Shown piece by piece: positions 21,412 to 32,829 of a DNA stretch of 64,000 nucleotides. Position 1 is the stretch's first letter. The number at the start of each line of letters is the position of its first letter. The notes beneath the pieces are model-generated. The model ran no database searches. It saw nothing but the letters and a program-made list of their open reading frames with translations, and was not told the origin of the DNA. A program made the translations under genes and the position numbers. This DNA comes from Cladorhizidae sp. MBARI D1340-BT2 (Eukaryota > Porifera > Demospongiae > Poecilosclerida > Cladorhizidae): contig JAQNBH010000004.1 in NCBI GenBank assembly GCA_028752905.1, positions 30,463,751-30,527,750 on the forward strand, in the 5' to 3' direction.

Positions 21412-21606
21412 TAGATAATAGCGCAGCTACGCCTTTGTCGCAGATCACACTGGATATGAATCACAACCTGTCTTTGACAATGTGTGCATCAACTGAGCAT
21501 AGTGTATGTCTGCGCATGCGTACATGTATGAATACGTATAACGGGTAAGGGGTCTACCTATACAAGAGAGTACATACATAGCGATCTACTAGACCGATGT
21601 CCACTA
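21412..21606 (-). repeat. 5' LTR (195 bp)
   Basis: Appears identical to 17487-17681. In element sense a TATA-like TTATAC lies at LTR positions 66-71, about 30 nt before position 97, where the segment complementary to the putative primer site begins. This suggests U3 of about 96 nt and R plus U5 of about 99 nt. Confidence 0.95.
21535..21541 (-). promoter_or_regulatory. TATA-like motif in the 5' LTR
   Basis: In element sense GTTATACGT; it predicts transcription starting near 21510 (CAGACAT). It was chosen from position and composition only; a second TATA-like motif (TGTATAGG) lies about 20 nt further upstream. Confidence 0.35.
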
Positions 21607-22000
21607 ACTAGCAAGTAAAATTTATTCAGACAAAGGGACTAGCTGAGCTAGCAAGACACAAAATTGAAAAAGTACCTCAACACATCAAGAGCAAGTACGT
21701 ACTTACTTCTTTTGGGAATAGTATCCTCAGATATTTTCTGATCGATTTGACAAGAGCTACCTAAACTAATGTTACCTAAATAGAATTTAGCCTCCGAATG
21801 CACGCGTTTTCCTATTTGTCACGTGTCAGATCGAGGTAAAAAATTAACAACGATGCGTTCCAACGGTGCGTTTAAACGTTCGTGCGTACGTTCTCTGTGC
21901 GTTCTTAAATGGTAGCTCGTGCGTTGCTTTTTAAACGCTCGAGCGTACCACGTACGTTGTACAGAAACGCAACGTAAAGTTATTTTTGACCGCTACTGTA

Positions 22001-22627
22001 CTACTGTACCTACATGCATCTCCATCCCTAGTTGTACCTCATGACATGTAGATATGTAGATCTTCCTTCTAAGATCACTGTTTCATGGTGACTGATCCAC
22101 ATTCTCAACTAGAACATAACTAGCAAGTTGCAGTGTGTCTATGTGCTGCACTGTGAAGGGATGATGACAACCCCACCCCCACCGTAGTTGCACATGTGTA
22201 TTCAGAGCACATACATGTAGAGATAGAGTAACACACTTCAGTGAGGCCAGACCAGATAATCAACTCAGCCCGTGAGTGGAGTTCATGTGTACAATATACA
22301 CACACTCAATACCATGTTTACTGTGAGTTAGCAAGATGTCTCAGTCACAAAAACTTCAGGAATTTTATGACTTGCTAAAACCATACCAGCCAATACCAGC
22401 CAATAGATAGGTCAGTCTACAATCATAACTCCCAACCTTGGGGGAAGCAATCCTTGTGCACCAACTGCAGCCATTAATTAATGGACCACACTCACTCATG
22501 AATAAACTTAATAAAGTATTGAATCTCTTGTTGGTGTAATGAAGTTTCTGCACAGCAGTAAGGTACCGCTCTAAATGCTTATACAAGGCTACTGTGGCAG
22601 ACCTGCAACTCCCAATTACATTCCAGT
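22001..22627. other. Spacer before the satellite, duplicated at 37786-38450
   Basis: Closely similar to 37786-38450, with small indels including a TATA microsatellite only in the second copy. Short open frames are not conserved between copies, so no gene is supported. It begins with an extra CTACTGTACCTACAT next to the Tc1-like element that is absent from unit 2. Confidence 0.7.
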
Positions 22628-23542
22628 GTACTCTGGCAATGATAGCATTAGTGACCAGGGTCAGAGTACTCTGGCAATGGTAGCAGTAGTGACCAGGGTC
22701 AGAGTACTCTGGCAATGATAGCAGTAGTGACCAGGGTCAGTTTACTCTGGCAATGATAGCAGTAGTGACCAGGGTCAGAGTACTCTGGTAATGATAGCAG
22801 TAGTGACCAGGGTCAGAGTACTCTGGCAATGATAGCAGTAGTGACCAGGGTCAGAGTACTCTGGCAATGATAGCAGTAGTGACCAGGGTCAGAGTACTCT
22901 GGCAATGATAGCAGTAGTGACCAGGGTCAGAGTACTCTGGCAATGATAGCAGTAGTGACCAGGGTCAGAGTACTCTGGCAATGATAGCAGTAGTGACCAG
23001 GGTCAGAGTACTCTGGCAATGATAGCAGTAGTGACCAGGGTCAGAGTACTCTGGCAATGATAGCAGTAATGACCAGGGTCAGAGTACTCTGACAATGATA
23101 GCAGTAGTGACAAGGGTCAGAGTACTCTGGCAATGATAGCAGTAGTGACCAGGGTCAGAGTACTCTGGCAATGATAGCAGTAGTGACCAGGGTCAGAGTA
23201 CGCTGGCAATGATAGCAGTAGTGACCAGGGTCAGAGTACTCTGGCAATGATAGCAGTAGTGACCAGGGTCAGAGTACTCTGGCAATGATAGCAGTAGTGA
23301 CCAGGGTCAGAGTACTCTGGCAATGATAGCAGTAGTGACCAGGGTCAGAGTACTCTGGCAATGATAGCAGTAGTGACCAGGGTCAGAGTACTCTGGTAAT
23401 GATAGCAGTAGTGACCAGGGTCAGAGTACTCTGGCAATGATAGCAGTAGTGTGACAGGGGTCAGAGTACACTGGCAATGATAGAAGTAGTGACCAGGGTC
23501 AGAGTACTCTGGCAATGATAGCAGTAGTGACCAGGGTCAGAG
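22628..23542. repeat. 38 bp satellite, array 1 (about 24 copies)
   Basis: The unit is GTACTCTGGCAATGATAGCA followed by GTAGTGACCAGGGTCAGA (38 bp). Most copies differ by zero to two bases. The flanks (GTCCAGAGTACTC-like start, TACTGAGGAAGCCAATGC end) match those of array 2. Confidence 0.97.
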
Positions 23543-24286
23543 TTACTGAGGAAGCCAATGCTCTAGTTGCTGTTCGAGCAATCAATTAAGGTCCCTGCCT
23601 AGGGAAAAATTGCTATAATTTTATGATTCAATTTCAACATAACAGTGAAGATTTTGATGAGGGCCAGTGAATGGTGAGACTGATCAGTGCTAATTGTGAT
23701 TTTTATACAGCACATTGCCATTCAACAACCACTTTAGTTATTGCAATGTAGTTTCACTCATATCACAGCTGTTAGCTTTGACAAGCTACAAACCAATTTA
23801 CAGCTTTTGATTTTTTTTAATGAGTAGTGGGGGTCTGCCAAGAGGAGGAGGGTCCTGCCTTGGATGTTTCTGCATGCATCTTCTGACAAAACATGCCTCT
23901 AGAGATATTTTATATATCATTGGAAAGCACATAGAACAAGCAACAATTTGAGCATAACATTATCTACACAAACCAATTATTAAAAAAAAAGTTATGGGCA
24001 GTGTAAGTCAACAGACGTTTTTTACCAGTTTGGCATGAACCGCCCCCCTGAACATCTATGAAGCATCTTCTCTCGTCTCCATTTATGACATCCTTAAAAG
24101 GAAGAAGGAATTTCATTAACAACATCAAGATTAGAAGGCTTGTAAGGGACACGATACCATTTATTTCTACTTAAAAAAAGTGGTTTAACTTTGGAGCTCT
24201 TTAGATTCTGCATAACTTGTTCTAAGAACTTGTTACAGAGCTCAAAAGACAGCTCTTTCTCTATGTTCTCTTTTGGGACTAACTGC
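23543..24286. other. No gene recognised; hAT target region
   Basis: AT-rich DNA. From about 24047 it matches 40735-40970 in unit 2 (GACATCCTTAAAAGGAAGAA), with frequent substitutions. Short minus-strand open frames are broken in the other copy, so no gene is called. Confidence 0.55.
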
Positions 24287-24294
24287 ATAGGTAA

Positions 24295-26673
24295 AAGTGT
24301 TTGCATTTTACCCAGGTAAAACCTATTTAACCCAACCCAGTGTGTAAAACCAGTGTTTTAGGTATTTCCCCCAGGTTTTACCCCTATTTTACCCGGGTTT
24401 TTACCCGGGCTTTACCCAGGTATTACCCAGTGATATAAAACACTTATTTGTAGCCCTGTCATAGTCCTGTCCAAGAGCCACATGTGTCAGGGTGGTGGTG
24501 GATACCAGGGCTATTTAAAAGGCAAGCAAATACCACAGGTCATCATTCACTGCTTACAGTTTAGTAAGTGTACTGCAATTACAACTGAAATTCTGCTATT
24601 CAAAAGTCACTATGTTCAAGGGTGGACGGCCAAAGAATATTGTGGGGCAATACTTCATCCAACAGGAAGGCAAGAAAGCACAATGCAGGAAGTGTTTCCA
24701 TTTGTTATCAGCAAAAGTGGAGCGCCTCATCGCTCATCACAAAAGATGTTCGGGTATCTCTCTTGTGACTACCCCGCAAAAGAGTGCATGTGACTTATCA
24801 GATTGCCAGGATGAAATCGGAGAAGCTGAACAACCATCATCCAGCCATGTAGTCTCCTCTCTTCCTCCCCCTGCAAAGAAGCAGTTACAGACTGTCTCAA
24901 TGATCACCATGTCACAACTACATACACCAGTCCAAAAGCAAGACCTTGACCAGGCATGGGCTGATCTGTTGTATGCCACCAACACACCCTTCAACTTTGC
25001 TGATCACCCAAAATACAAGAAAGTTTGCAACATGATACGCCCAGAATATGTACCTCCAACAGCCAAGCACATCGGTGGCTCACTTCTTGAGAACTCGCAC
25101 AACCGACTTCAATCAAAGATGAGGCAACAGCTACAGAATAAGCCCAGAACTATCCAACATGATGGCTGGACTAACATCAAGGATGACCCCATCATTGCCA
25201 CTTCTCTCAATGCTGGTGGCTGGCATAGGCTACTTTCTTGATGCTCATGACCCCATATCCACTAAGAAAACTGCAGAAGTATGCAAATATCTTCTTTTGG
25301 ACTCTATCAAGACAGCAGAGAGCAAGTATGGCTGTGAAGTACTGAACTGCTGTACAGACAACGAGAACAAAATGAAGAAAGTGTGTGAAGAAGTCCACAA
25401 AGAGCATCCTGATGTCAATGTATATATATATGGCTGCATGCGTCACAGCCTGAACCTTCCTTGTCAAGACCTGTCCACTCCATGGGTCATGGAGCATGTC
25501 AAGTCCATCAACCATCACTTCAAACATGTCCACCGTTCCCATGGATGGTTGAGGGGGTCACCTGACCATGTTAAACCCAAATTGCCTTGACCTACATGCT
25601 GGAATAGTAATCTGGATTGTCTGAAATCATTTATGACCAATGATTCCATCTACAAGAAAATAGCCAGACAATGCTGATGAGATGGATCCCATTATGTTAG
25701 TAAGATCAAGAATCTAGGTATTCTATGTGCTGCTGGAGATCTCCTTGAACAACTCAAACCTATTACTTTTGTCATCAACAAATGTCAAAGTTATAGCTAC
25801 ATGATTGCTGATGCTACACATCACTACCTCTCCCTCCTTAAAGAGCCCTATCTGGAACTCCACCAGGATGCTATAAAAAAACTCTATGCTGCAGTGGTTA
25901 AGGTTGGCCACCTTGCTGCCAACCTACTTCACCCTAAGTATCAGGGCCAGTTACTTAGTGATTATCAGATTGAGGAAGCCAAAGCTTGGCTGAAGACGAA
26001 AAGTCAAGCATTCCTCAGCACAGCCATCTCTTTTGAGGCTCAGGAGGCCCCATTCCCTTCATCCTACTTTGAGCCTGGTGCCACTGAAACCCCTCCTCCG
26101 CTCACTTATTGGAAAGGTGTAGACAAGAGGTGTGCCATGCCCCTGGATTTATGCAAGTTATGAAGCAACTCGACACTGCAGTTGCATCTTCCAGCTCCAT
26201 AGAACGTATATTTATCTCCTATGGACTTATCCACAACAAACTCCGCAACCGCCTGGGAAATGAGAAAGCCCAGAAACTAGTCTTCTGCAGGCTCCTGCGA
26301 GGACCTCAGGAGATTGACTCTTAAATCTGTTTAAGCTTTAATCCCATTAAATATTTAAATAAATCATTAAATAAAAAATATATACTCTATAGACAACCTT
26401 GTCACTTGGTAAATAAATGCTGAGTGAAACACAGCTCCTGTTATTGTCTAGTTCTTTACAGTTGCCATTTATTGAATCTCTTACTTCCTGATTAGAGAGT
26501 TAATTTCTTACAATATCTTTACAGTTTATAATAAATCTATTGTGTCTATTATTTTATCCTGGGTTGTATCCTGTATGAGTAAAACCTGGGTAAAATCCGG
26601 GTAAAAGGTATTTAACCTAAACCGGGTTAAACCCAGGTTACACCCAAGCCCTGGGTAAAACCGGCGAACTCTG
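24295..26673 (+). mobile_element. Decayed hAT transposon
   Basis: The right end, read inward, is CAGAGTTCGCCGGTTTTACC, typical of hAT. The left end (AAGTGTTTGCATTTTACCC) is a diverged copy. Flanking 8-mers are ATAGGTAA (24287-24294) and ATAGGTGA (26674-26681). Unit 2 has the uninterrupted site (CTGCATAGGTGGCC near 40970). Sub-terminal TTTTACCCGGGT-like motifs repeat near both ends. It contains a broken transposase. Confidence 0.8.
24612..26324 (+). pseudogene. hAT transposase relic
   Basis: Segments in order: a BED-type zinc finger (CRKCFHLLSAKVERLIAHHK then RC); the start of the DUF659-type core (QHDGWTNIKDDP); its continuation in another frame (GYFLDAHDPISTKKTAEVCK, CCTDNENKMKKV); a middle segment with stops around 25590-25680; an open stretch 25801-26163; and a C-terminal dimerisation region (SSSSIERIFISYGLIHNKLR) in a further frame. 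At least two frameshifts (near 25220 and 26140) and stops prevent a full product. hAT transposases excise with hairpin formation and give 8 bp duplications, as seen here. Confidence 0.85.
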
Positions 26674-26714
26674 ATAGGTGACGATGCCAACGTTGCATTA
26701 AGTCAAAGTTGAAT

Positions 26715-26950
26715 ATTTATTCTCATGACCAAGAAGCCAGCCACTGGAAGCAGGGTGCCATTCTCAAGCCCAAGAAGCATGCCACTGAAGGTAGAGTATC
26801 TGCCATTCTCAAGCCCAAGAAGCCTGCCACTGAAAGCAGGGTAGAGTACCTGCCATTCTCATCCCCAAGAAGCCATCCCGAGGAAGCAGGCTAAGGATCT
26901 GCCATTCTCAAGAAACTTGCCACTGGAAGCAGGCTACGAAATCTGCCAAT
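26715..26950. repeat. About 50 bp minisatellite
   Basis: Four to five imperfect copies of GCCATTCTCAAGCCCAAGAA followed by GCCTGCCACTGGAAGCAGG. Fewer copies of the same family occur at about 41010-41150 in unit 2. Confidence 0.8.
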
Positions 26951-27059
26951 CTCATGCCAAAGACATTCTAAAGTCCAAGAATCCTGCCCCCGACCCAGCT
27001 AACTACCAACCAATGTTCTCTCCTGTCCATGACCTTCAAGATCTAATTCTATCCCACAT

Positions 27060-28070
27060 CAACCACTGCAGCTGGTAAGTACCTTTATGTCTCTATGCTG
27101 ATGACTCAGCCCTGGGATACTCACACAAGCACTAAGAGGTGGAGAGAGTATTACAAGCTATCTAACCAGATGTGTGAATTATTTTGGTGCCTGCACCTAA
27201 AGTTGAGCACCAAGAAGAATGTCTGGCCATACTTTCATCTGTGCACAGTGTGGGAGCAGACACTCTCACCATCCTCCTCTATGGCAAAGCATTGAAATAT
27301 GACACACAATGTGTATATCTTGGTATTACTGCTTATCACAGCCTCCCTGACTCAACTCACTTCAAGAAAGTGGCCAGCAAGGCCTCATGTAGCATGAACT
27401 TGCTGAATAAACTCCCTGGAATCTACTGGATGTGGGTAAGAGGGGGGGGGGGGACAGGTTCTCCACATCTGGATATGCAAGTCCAGTTTGGCATAACAGC
27501 GTCCACACTAGAGCAGTCGATGTCGTCATCAATGAAGTGGCCCTCTGTGTCATCTAAGTGACACCTCCGCCCACACCAGTGTCCATGCTCCCTGGCATCA
27601 TTCCCTCCTTAATGGGTGTGACCACCTCTGCCTGAACTTTCTCATTCCCAGTGCTGCAGAGAATTCTGCTCCACACCATTTGAGCCGCTTCTGCTCTACA
27701 ATCCATGCTGAGAAGCTACATATGGAAAATCCACTTGTACACCGAACTAGCAGGTGGTACTGTGGGGCAAGGAATGGATGGGTGGCACTTGTCGCAAGGC
27801 TCCACCAGTCCAGTACCTGTTTCATTTAAAAAAACTAGTCCTGGCCAAAATCTTATTCATAAGTTACTAGTCATCCCAAATCAACTGCGATCTGGATAGG
27901 CAAAAACAGCATCCTACTTATGCAGAGTCAGTGTGAGTGATAGTGACACATAGCTCCCAATGAGGTGCCATCCAGGGCAACTACCACATCATCGTTCACT
28001 GCCCTGTTCTATAGTCACCTCATGGCAACAATGGCCTGGTTGTTCTTGATGACCTGCAACTAGTTAGAAG
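27060..28070 (+). pseudogene. LINE reverse transcriptase relic, C-terminal half (unit 1)
   Basis: The + strand shows the RT catalytic box LCLYADDSALGYS at about 27085. Then follow LHLKLSTKKN and a YLGI motif (QCVYLGITAYHSLP). After them come thumb-like segments (KKVASKASCSMNLLNKLPGI, RAVDVVINEVALC, SMLPGI) and the C-terminal HH...CP region ending NNGLVVLDDLQL near 28060. These are typical of the 3' part of a non-LTR element ORF2. Several stops and frame changes separate them. The 5' half and the endonuclease were not found. The same relic is at 41285-42190. Confidence 0.75.
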
Positions 28071-28709
28071 AGATTGATGTGCTTCTCTAATCAAATCAGT
28101 TTTCTTATTATAGTACATTCTATGGAAATAGTATTGGTCTGATAAGTGGGCATACATTGTATTAGGGGTTATGGCTTGTGTTCAGCAGCTAATTAAGAAA
28201 AGATGGCATCATGGATGAGATGCATGTTGGACAGAGTTAAGGTCCAATGTCTACTGAGATGTGGAGCAAGAACTGGAAGTTTGTGAAGGTGTTTCATGGC
28301 ACTCTTCCTTCTAATGCTTCAGTCCAGCTTGTCAGTGAGTGTCACTGAAGGTATCTCTTTGTTGCCATCAATCATCTCAATCCATGCTATTCATAAGATG
28401 AGAGTTGAGCAAGGGGAGACTAAACCAATTTTGTAGTATATAAAGTGTTAAAAAAAATTGTGGTTACCCCTTTATATATAGCTCCATAGATTTTGTTAAC
28501 TTCATGGTATGGACTTAGCTTAAAAGATAGGTCTCTCTGTGTGATACTAAAATATTTTTCATATGTATAACTATAGCCAAGTTACTAGAGCTACAATTGG
28601 AAGGAACCTTGAAAACCCGAATGCCCGATTTTGCCGCATAAATATCTCTCAAGATTGCCAAGTGCTAGAGAGTTGAAATTTAGAAACAATGGCCATACTC
28701 TATATGCAA

Positions 28710-28865
28710 TGAGCGTTTTGATTAGGCGATAAAACGTAAGTACGTGGTCAAGCGCCAGGTTGTAAAATGAATTTCATAAAAATTCCATACATTTCCCTCC
28801 AATTCATATTCCACCCAGGGCGCTTGACCACGTACTTACGTTTTAACGCCTAATGAAAACGCTTA
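28710..28865. mobile_element. Foldback MITE, 47 bp arms
   Basis: The arms 28710-28756 and 28819-28865 are inverted repeats matching at 44 of 47 positions (core AAAACGTAAGTACGTGGTCA), around a 62 bp AT-rich loop. In unit 2 (42820-42965) only one arm is present in altered form, and the loop segment AATTGGAGGGAA is inverted relative to here. Confidence 0.8.
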
Positions 28866-31491
28866 TTGCTTAGAGTAGGGCTTCCTTTAGTCCAGCTTGT
28901 CAGTGAGTGTCCCCCCCTTCTGGATAACTCACTCACTCACTCACTTACTACCTCACTCAAACAAACACACACACACACTTACTCGCATACTTAAGATGAG
29001 TGATATATGCTAGCATTGCTAACCGCATAACATTAACGTTGCCTTGATCATTTACCTGGTTATCTCACACAAATGATGTATGTACATAGCTCACAGCATT
29101 CACACCTGCACAAACATAACTACTGAACAGGCACAGCCCAGGAATTGCCTGACTATTGCATGCATGTATCTCCCAACAATCGTGGGAATATTCATCAAAA
29201 CCATAGGTTTCCTACCATCCCGCAAAACTGGAAATTCATGACTTTTTAAATAGAGTTAAACTCTCTATAGCACGCACCAAGTTGTGCATTAAAATAGCAT
29301 TTTCCAGTTTCAATGTAGCTTCAACCAGAGAGAGCAGTCCTCTGGCAGTCCAAGACTAAAAAGCGCTGCCACGTAGATAGCAGGCACCAGTCTGAGTGCT
29401 CTTACAAGTACCGCATGAGCCTAGCAGCAAGGCAGAAACCTGTACGCACTCTGTAAGGTATGCAACATGGATTTTTCATTTGCTTAGTCAGGCAAGGAGT
29501 GCTTGTAGTGATGATGGTATTATGTAACTACAGTAGCTGATCATAAAAATAAACATTCAGCAAATAAAATTGAGAGGTTGGCAGGTGTGCATTGTGGAGT
29601 ACCTTTTGTCTCCAGTGGATCTTGTATCTGGTAAAATGGATTAGGTAGACTGTAAACAACCCGGTCTGTATACATACATCAAATATATCATGAAAGATAA
29701 AACATAATTATTTCCCACTGAGAAGTGGGTGTGATTATATATATATATTTAAATGTGTTCCCATGTTCCACTCCGCATGGAGCATGTATGTAGGTCACTA
29801 TTAATAGGCACTTCCAGTTTTAAGAGAAGCACAGCTATAATATGCATACTAACAATGTCAGATAGATTATGACTCTTAAATTAGCATAACTCACTGGGCA
29901 AGTATTAGAGGTGATTGATGGTTTACCATTCATATACAGAGGAAGTTTACAGCCTTAGTACTACATGTATTTGCCTGGATACCTCATTTGGGCACTTTAA
30001 ATTGCTATCAAGTTATTGCCATTGCACAAATAGCTTGGGCCAGACGAGCCTTGAGGGAGTTTCCAGAATTCCTAGAAAAAACCCTATAATCAGCCCTGCT
30101 TGAAGCACTTTTGTCTCTCATTCAAGATGCAACCTTAACCTCTGTCCAACATGCATCTCATCCATGGGTGCATCTTTCCCTAGTTAGCCGAGGCCAAGAA
30201 GGCAGAGGGAGCAAGCTGCACTACTCTCCTGATTCCAAGACACCCAACCCCAACAGGGAGAGGGCCTGCAACCAAGAACAGAGATTCTCAAAGAAATCAA
30301 TGTTAGTAATATATACTACTTAAAATTGACTTGAGACTCTTGTCATAATCTATCAGGGCAGGAGAGAGAAAACATGGAGAAGCTGAGGGTGTAGCATCTT
30401 AGGAAATGAATTATGAATTATGCAGCAAGATTAAGGCATCCTGAGCAGAAACAAATCCCCCATGACTTCTAAGGCACTGATTTTGTTGCTGAGAAAAGGT
30501 AAGAAGGAATCCAAGTTACCCAGGAGACAGGTATCAGAGGGATCAACCATAATATTACCTGGGAGAGAACATAAGATGGTTCCGCTCAAAACTGGCAAAT
30601 GATCTCAGACTTGATGTTGTTCATATCTCCTCAGTTTGTTTGATGATATCAATATCATGAATTGTTATTGATTGTTACAAAGAGAGCCTCATCAGCTATA
30701 TACCCACCAATTACACTCAACAAACTCAGTTTAGCATGAAGTTTATCTTGCTGTTGTCATGCAAGCCAAGAAATACTGACAATCTTGAGGCTATCCTGTG
30801 GCTAAGAAGCCACCACTACATGTACAGTAGACCCTAGCCCTGGCCCTCACTTAACTGGCTTCTCAGTTTATCGGTCACATTACCTTAAGCCCACTACTAC
30901 ACATTGTACTTTACTAAGTTGCCAGACTTTGCAGCTATCAGCTAATATTCAAGTCATTAGCAGTAAATCACACTACAGTTGTCTGTTGTATGCTGCATCT
31001 ACAAGTCTTATCTGCTTCTTTTCAACAAAAAAAGATCAGGACCTTGCCTAACCTTCCTTCTCTGTGTATCTTCCATTTAGGCAGACATGCAAGTTAAAGC
31101 AACTGCCACTCCACTCCTTTCCTGAACATAACCATGTTAATTCTACATGTAACAACTGCTTCACATGTCTAGAAATTTCACTTATCCTAACCCCCATAGA
31201 GTTTCGATATGCAGGATCTACTCTACATCACACAGCTGAAAGTTTTGTTCAATGCTCTGAAACACGCAACACTCCAGCATACTAATAGATAGTGATAGCT
31301 AGGTATTGGAGAAGTAGACATAAAAGAAGCTAAGAAGCTATAACTAACTGGCTAGCTACAGTGGGTACAATGAGAGTACCAGGCAACATCAACCCAACTT
31401 TGTCTTTAAGGGCATACTTTGGAAAAGGGTCTACACATGTATAGGTCCATGTGCTACCATTTACCTATCTAACATGTTATTTCATGCTTAC
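28866..31491. other. No gene recognised; partly unique to unit 1
   Basis: Contains short ACTC and AC microsatellites (28925-28980) and AT-rich DNA. Roughly 28870-30590 has no counterpart in unit 2, where the foldback remnant joins directly to the sequence equivalent to 30593. From 30600 on, the two units match. Open frames at 29915-30323 show no family features. Confidence 0.5.
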
Positions 31492-31746
31492 CAAGGTCAC
31501 AAATCTTTCCTGCATCATCATGACAACCAATTCCCTTCAGAGCTACAGCCAATGCCTGAAAAGTTGCATTCACAACTTCTCTTTGTTGCCAATCTCTCAA
31601 GAACTTTACAATTTTTTCTTTTTTGGTGGGTACATCCTCATACCTATTGGGATCAATATCCAAACAACGAGCAAGTGCTTCCCATTCTGAAATACAGCCA
31701 GCAATAACATAATAATGTTTCCTCTCAATACGACAGCTGGATGATC
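31492..31746 (-). CDS. Death-domain exon, unit 1 copy
   Basis: A 255 bp exon on the minus strand, preceded by a 3' splice site (GATGATCCTGCACATC read in reverse: TGTGCAG) and ended by CTTG/GTAAGC. It is open in the frame that begins with two bases of a split codon. It encodes ISEWEALARCLDIDPNRYED, then FLRDWQQREVVNATFQALAV and ALKGIGCHDDAGKI. Trp plus the LARxL helix, the W(Q)Q motif, the NATxxALxxAL helix and IGxxxxAxKI fit the Death fold. Death domains mediate homotypic assembly of signalling complexes. Splice sites and frame are preserved relative to 43843-44088 despite many residue changes. Only one exon of the gene is seen here; a candidate upstream exon is at 32830-32991. Confidence 0.65.
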
Positions 31747-32829
31747 CTGCACATCACACAAAACCAAAAGAAAAGAATAAAACATGAAGAGCAACAAGGA
31801 GGAAAAGTGAGAGCAGAAGTTTTGGTAATTATACTGTGTTAATATAATAGGTCAGCAATTTTCACGATATTCTCATGTAACCACATTAGGTAAAGGGTCT
31901 CATGCTTTTATTCTATATTGTATTTCCCCCTCGTGATGAATCTGACACGGAGCATTGGACTGGTAGAGGCACATACATTAAGATGCACTTTAATGCAGGT
32001 TTTCACACAGTCCTGCGAATGTATTCATTGCACTCATGCTAATAAATATGGTTCAACAGTTTCTCTAGTGTCCAAGAACATTCTCAATTAAAGGAGTTAT
32101 TTGATGCCCTAGATATTATCAGATGAATTATTGGAGAAGAGCAATGCAATTGAAGTAGTTTTGATTGGTGATAAAGTTAACACAACTATTATTACAGTTT
32201 TATGTCACTACAAAAATGACTTGGAAGTCTTTATGGCTGTACACTGCACACAAAAGCTTAAAAAAGTCATTTCCCTCTTAAAATCTAGCAAGACAAACTG
32301 TCTAATGGTCTGGGGTCAAGTTATATCTGCACCAAAGAAACAGCTGCATATGCAGATATTCTCTGTCAAGACAGTCACAGCTGCATATGCAGATATTCTC
32401 TGTCAAGACAGTCATCAAAGTTCATCTATACCACTGAGCCACTATGCTCCCTTTGTGCACCAAACAATGAAAGGTCTTAAGGTCTTAAGGAATTAACCAA
32501 AAGTCTGGTAACTTTTTGGATGACTTTTTCATATATTTTTTGGCCATTATTTTTTTGTCAACGGCATATGGTCCATTCCCAAGCAAGGAATTATATTTTC
32601 AAAACATAGATATCTCTGTGTACTATCAAAACAATTAGGTTGATTAAGGATTGGGTGATTAGCTTTGAAATAGTGGAGATAGAAACCATAAACTCTGGTG
32701 GTTAAACCTCACAAAAAATTGTTAAGGATCTCACTGTATTACGAATATCATTGTTAGGCGTTCCTTAGGTATCTCGCTGTGAAGCGATGGACTCAATCTC
32801 ATTAAAAAAGCATTGGTTATGTGTATTAC

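Larger units (their letters stand above)
17487..21606 (-). mobile_element. Young Ty3-like LTR retrotransposon lacking RT and RNase H
   Basis: Two 195 bp LTRs, identical by eye, enclose 3730 bp of internal DNA read on the minus strand. The insertion is flanked by ACTAG (17482-17486 and 21607-21611). The related element at 45109-47107 shows the unoccupied site as ACCAG. The coding order is Gag, zinc knuckles, protease, integrase. Reverse transcriptase and RNase H, which normally sit between protease and integrase, are absent although the frame is open. Such a copy must borrow RT from another element. The internal region is visibly more GC-rich than its surroundings. Confidence 0.9.
15868..21998. 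mobile_element. Tc1-like element interrupted by an LTR retrotransposon
   Basis: The ends are CAGTAGCGGCCAAAAATAAC and the complement of CAGTAGCGGTCAAAAATAAC, flanked by TA at 15866-15867 and 21999-22000. The similarity of the ends continues inward through ACTTTACGTTGCG. Without the LTR element and its 5 bp duplication the length is about 2.0 kb, matching the uninterrupted relative at 45109-47107, which lies in opposite orientation. Unit 2 preserves the empty site (GATTGACC/TA/GCATCTCC near 37780). Confidence 0.85.

Noticed and set aside
22628..23542. CRISPR-like array
   Set aside because: The copies are directly adjacent with no spacers, and the DNA is eukaryotic; this is a satellite.
31451..31707. 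Plus-strand open frames over the unit 1 Death exon
   Set aside because: They are antisense to an exon with good splice sites and family features, and unit 2 does not conserve them.
32131..32496. 121-codon + open frame in unit 1
   Set aside because: The unit 2 counterpart (about 44490-44790) has indels that break it; part of it arises from a local duplication (GCATATGCAGATATTCTCTG repeated).
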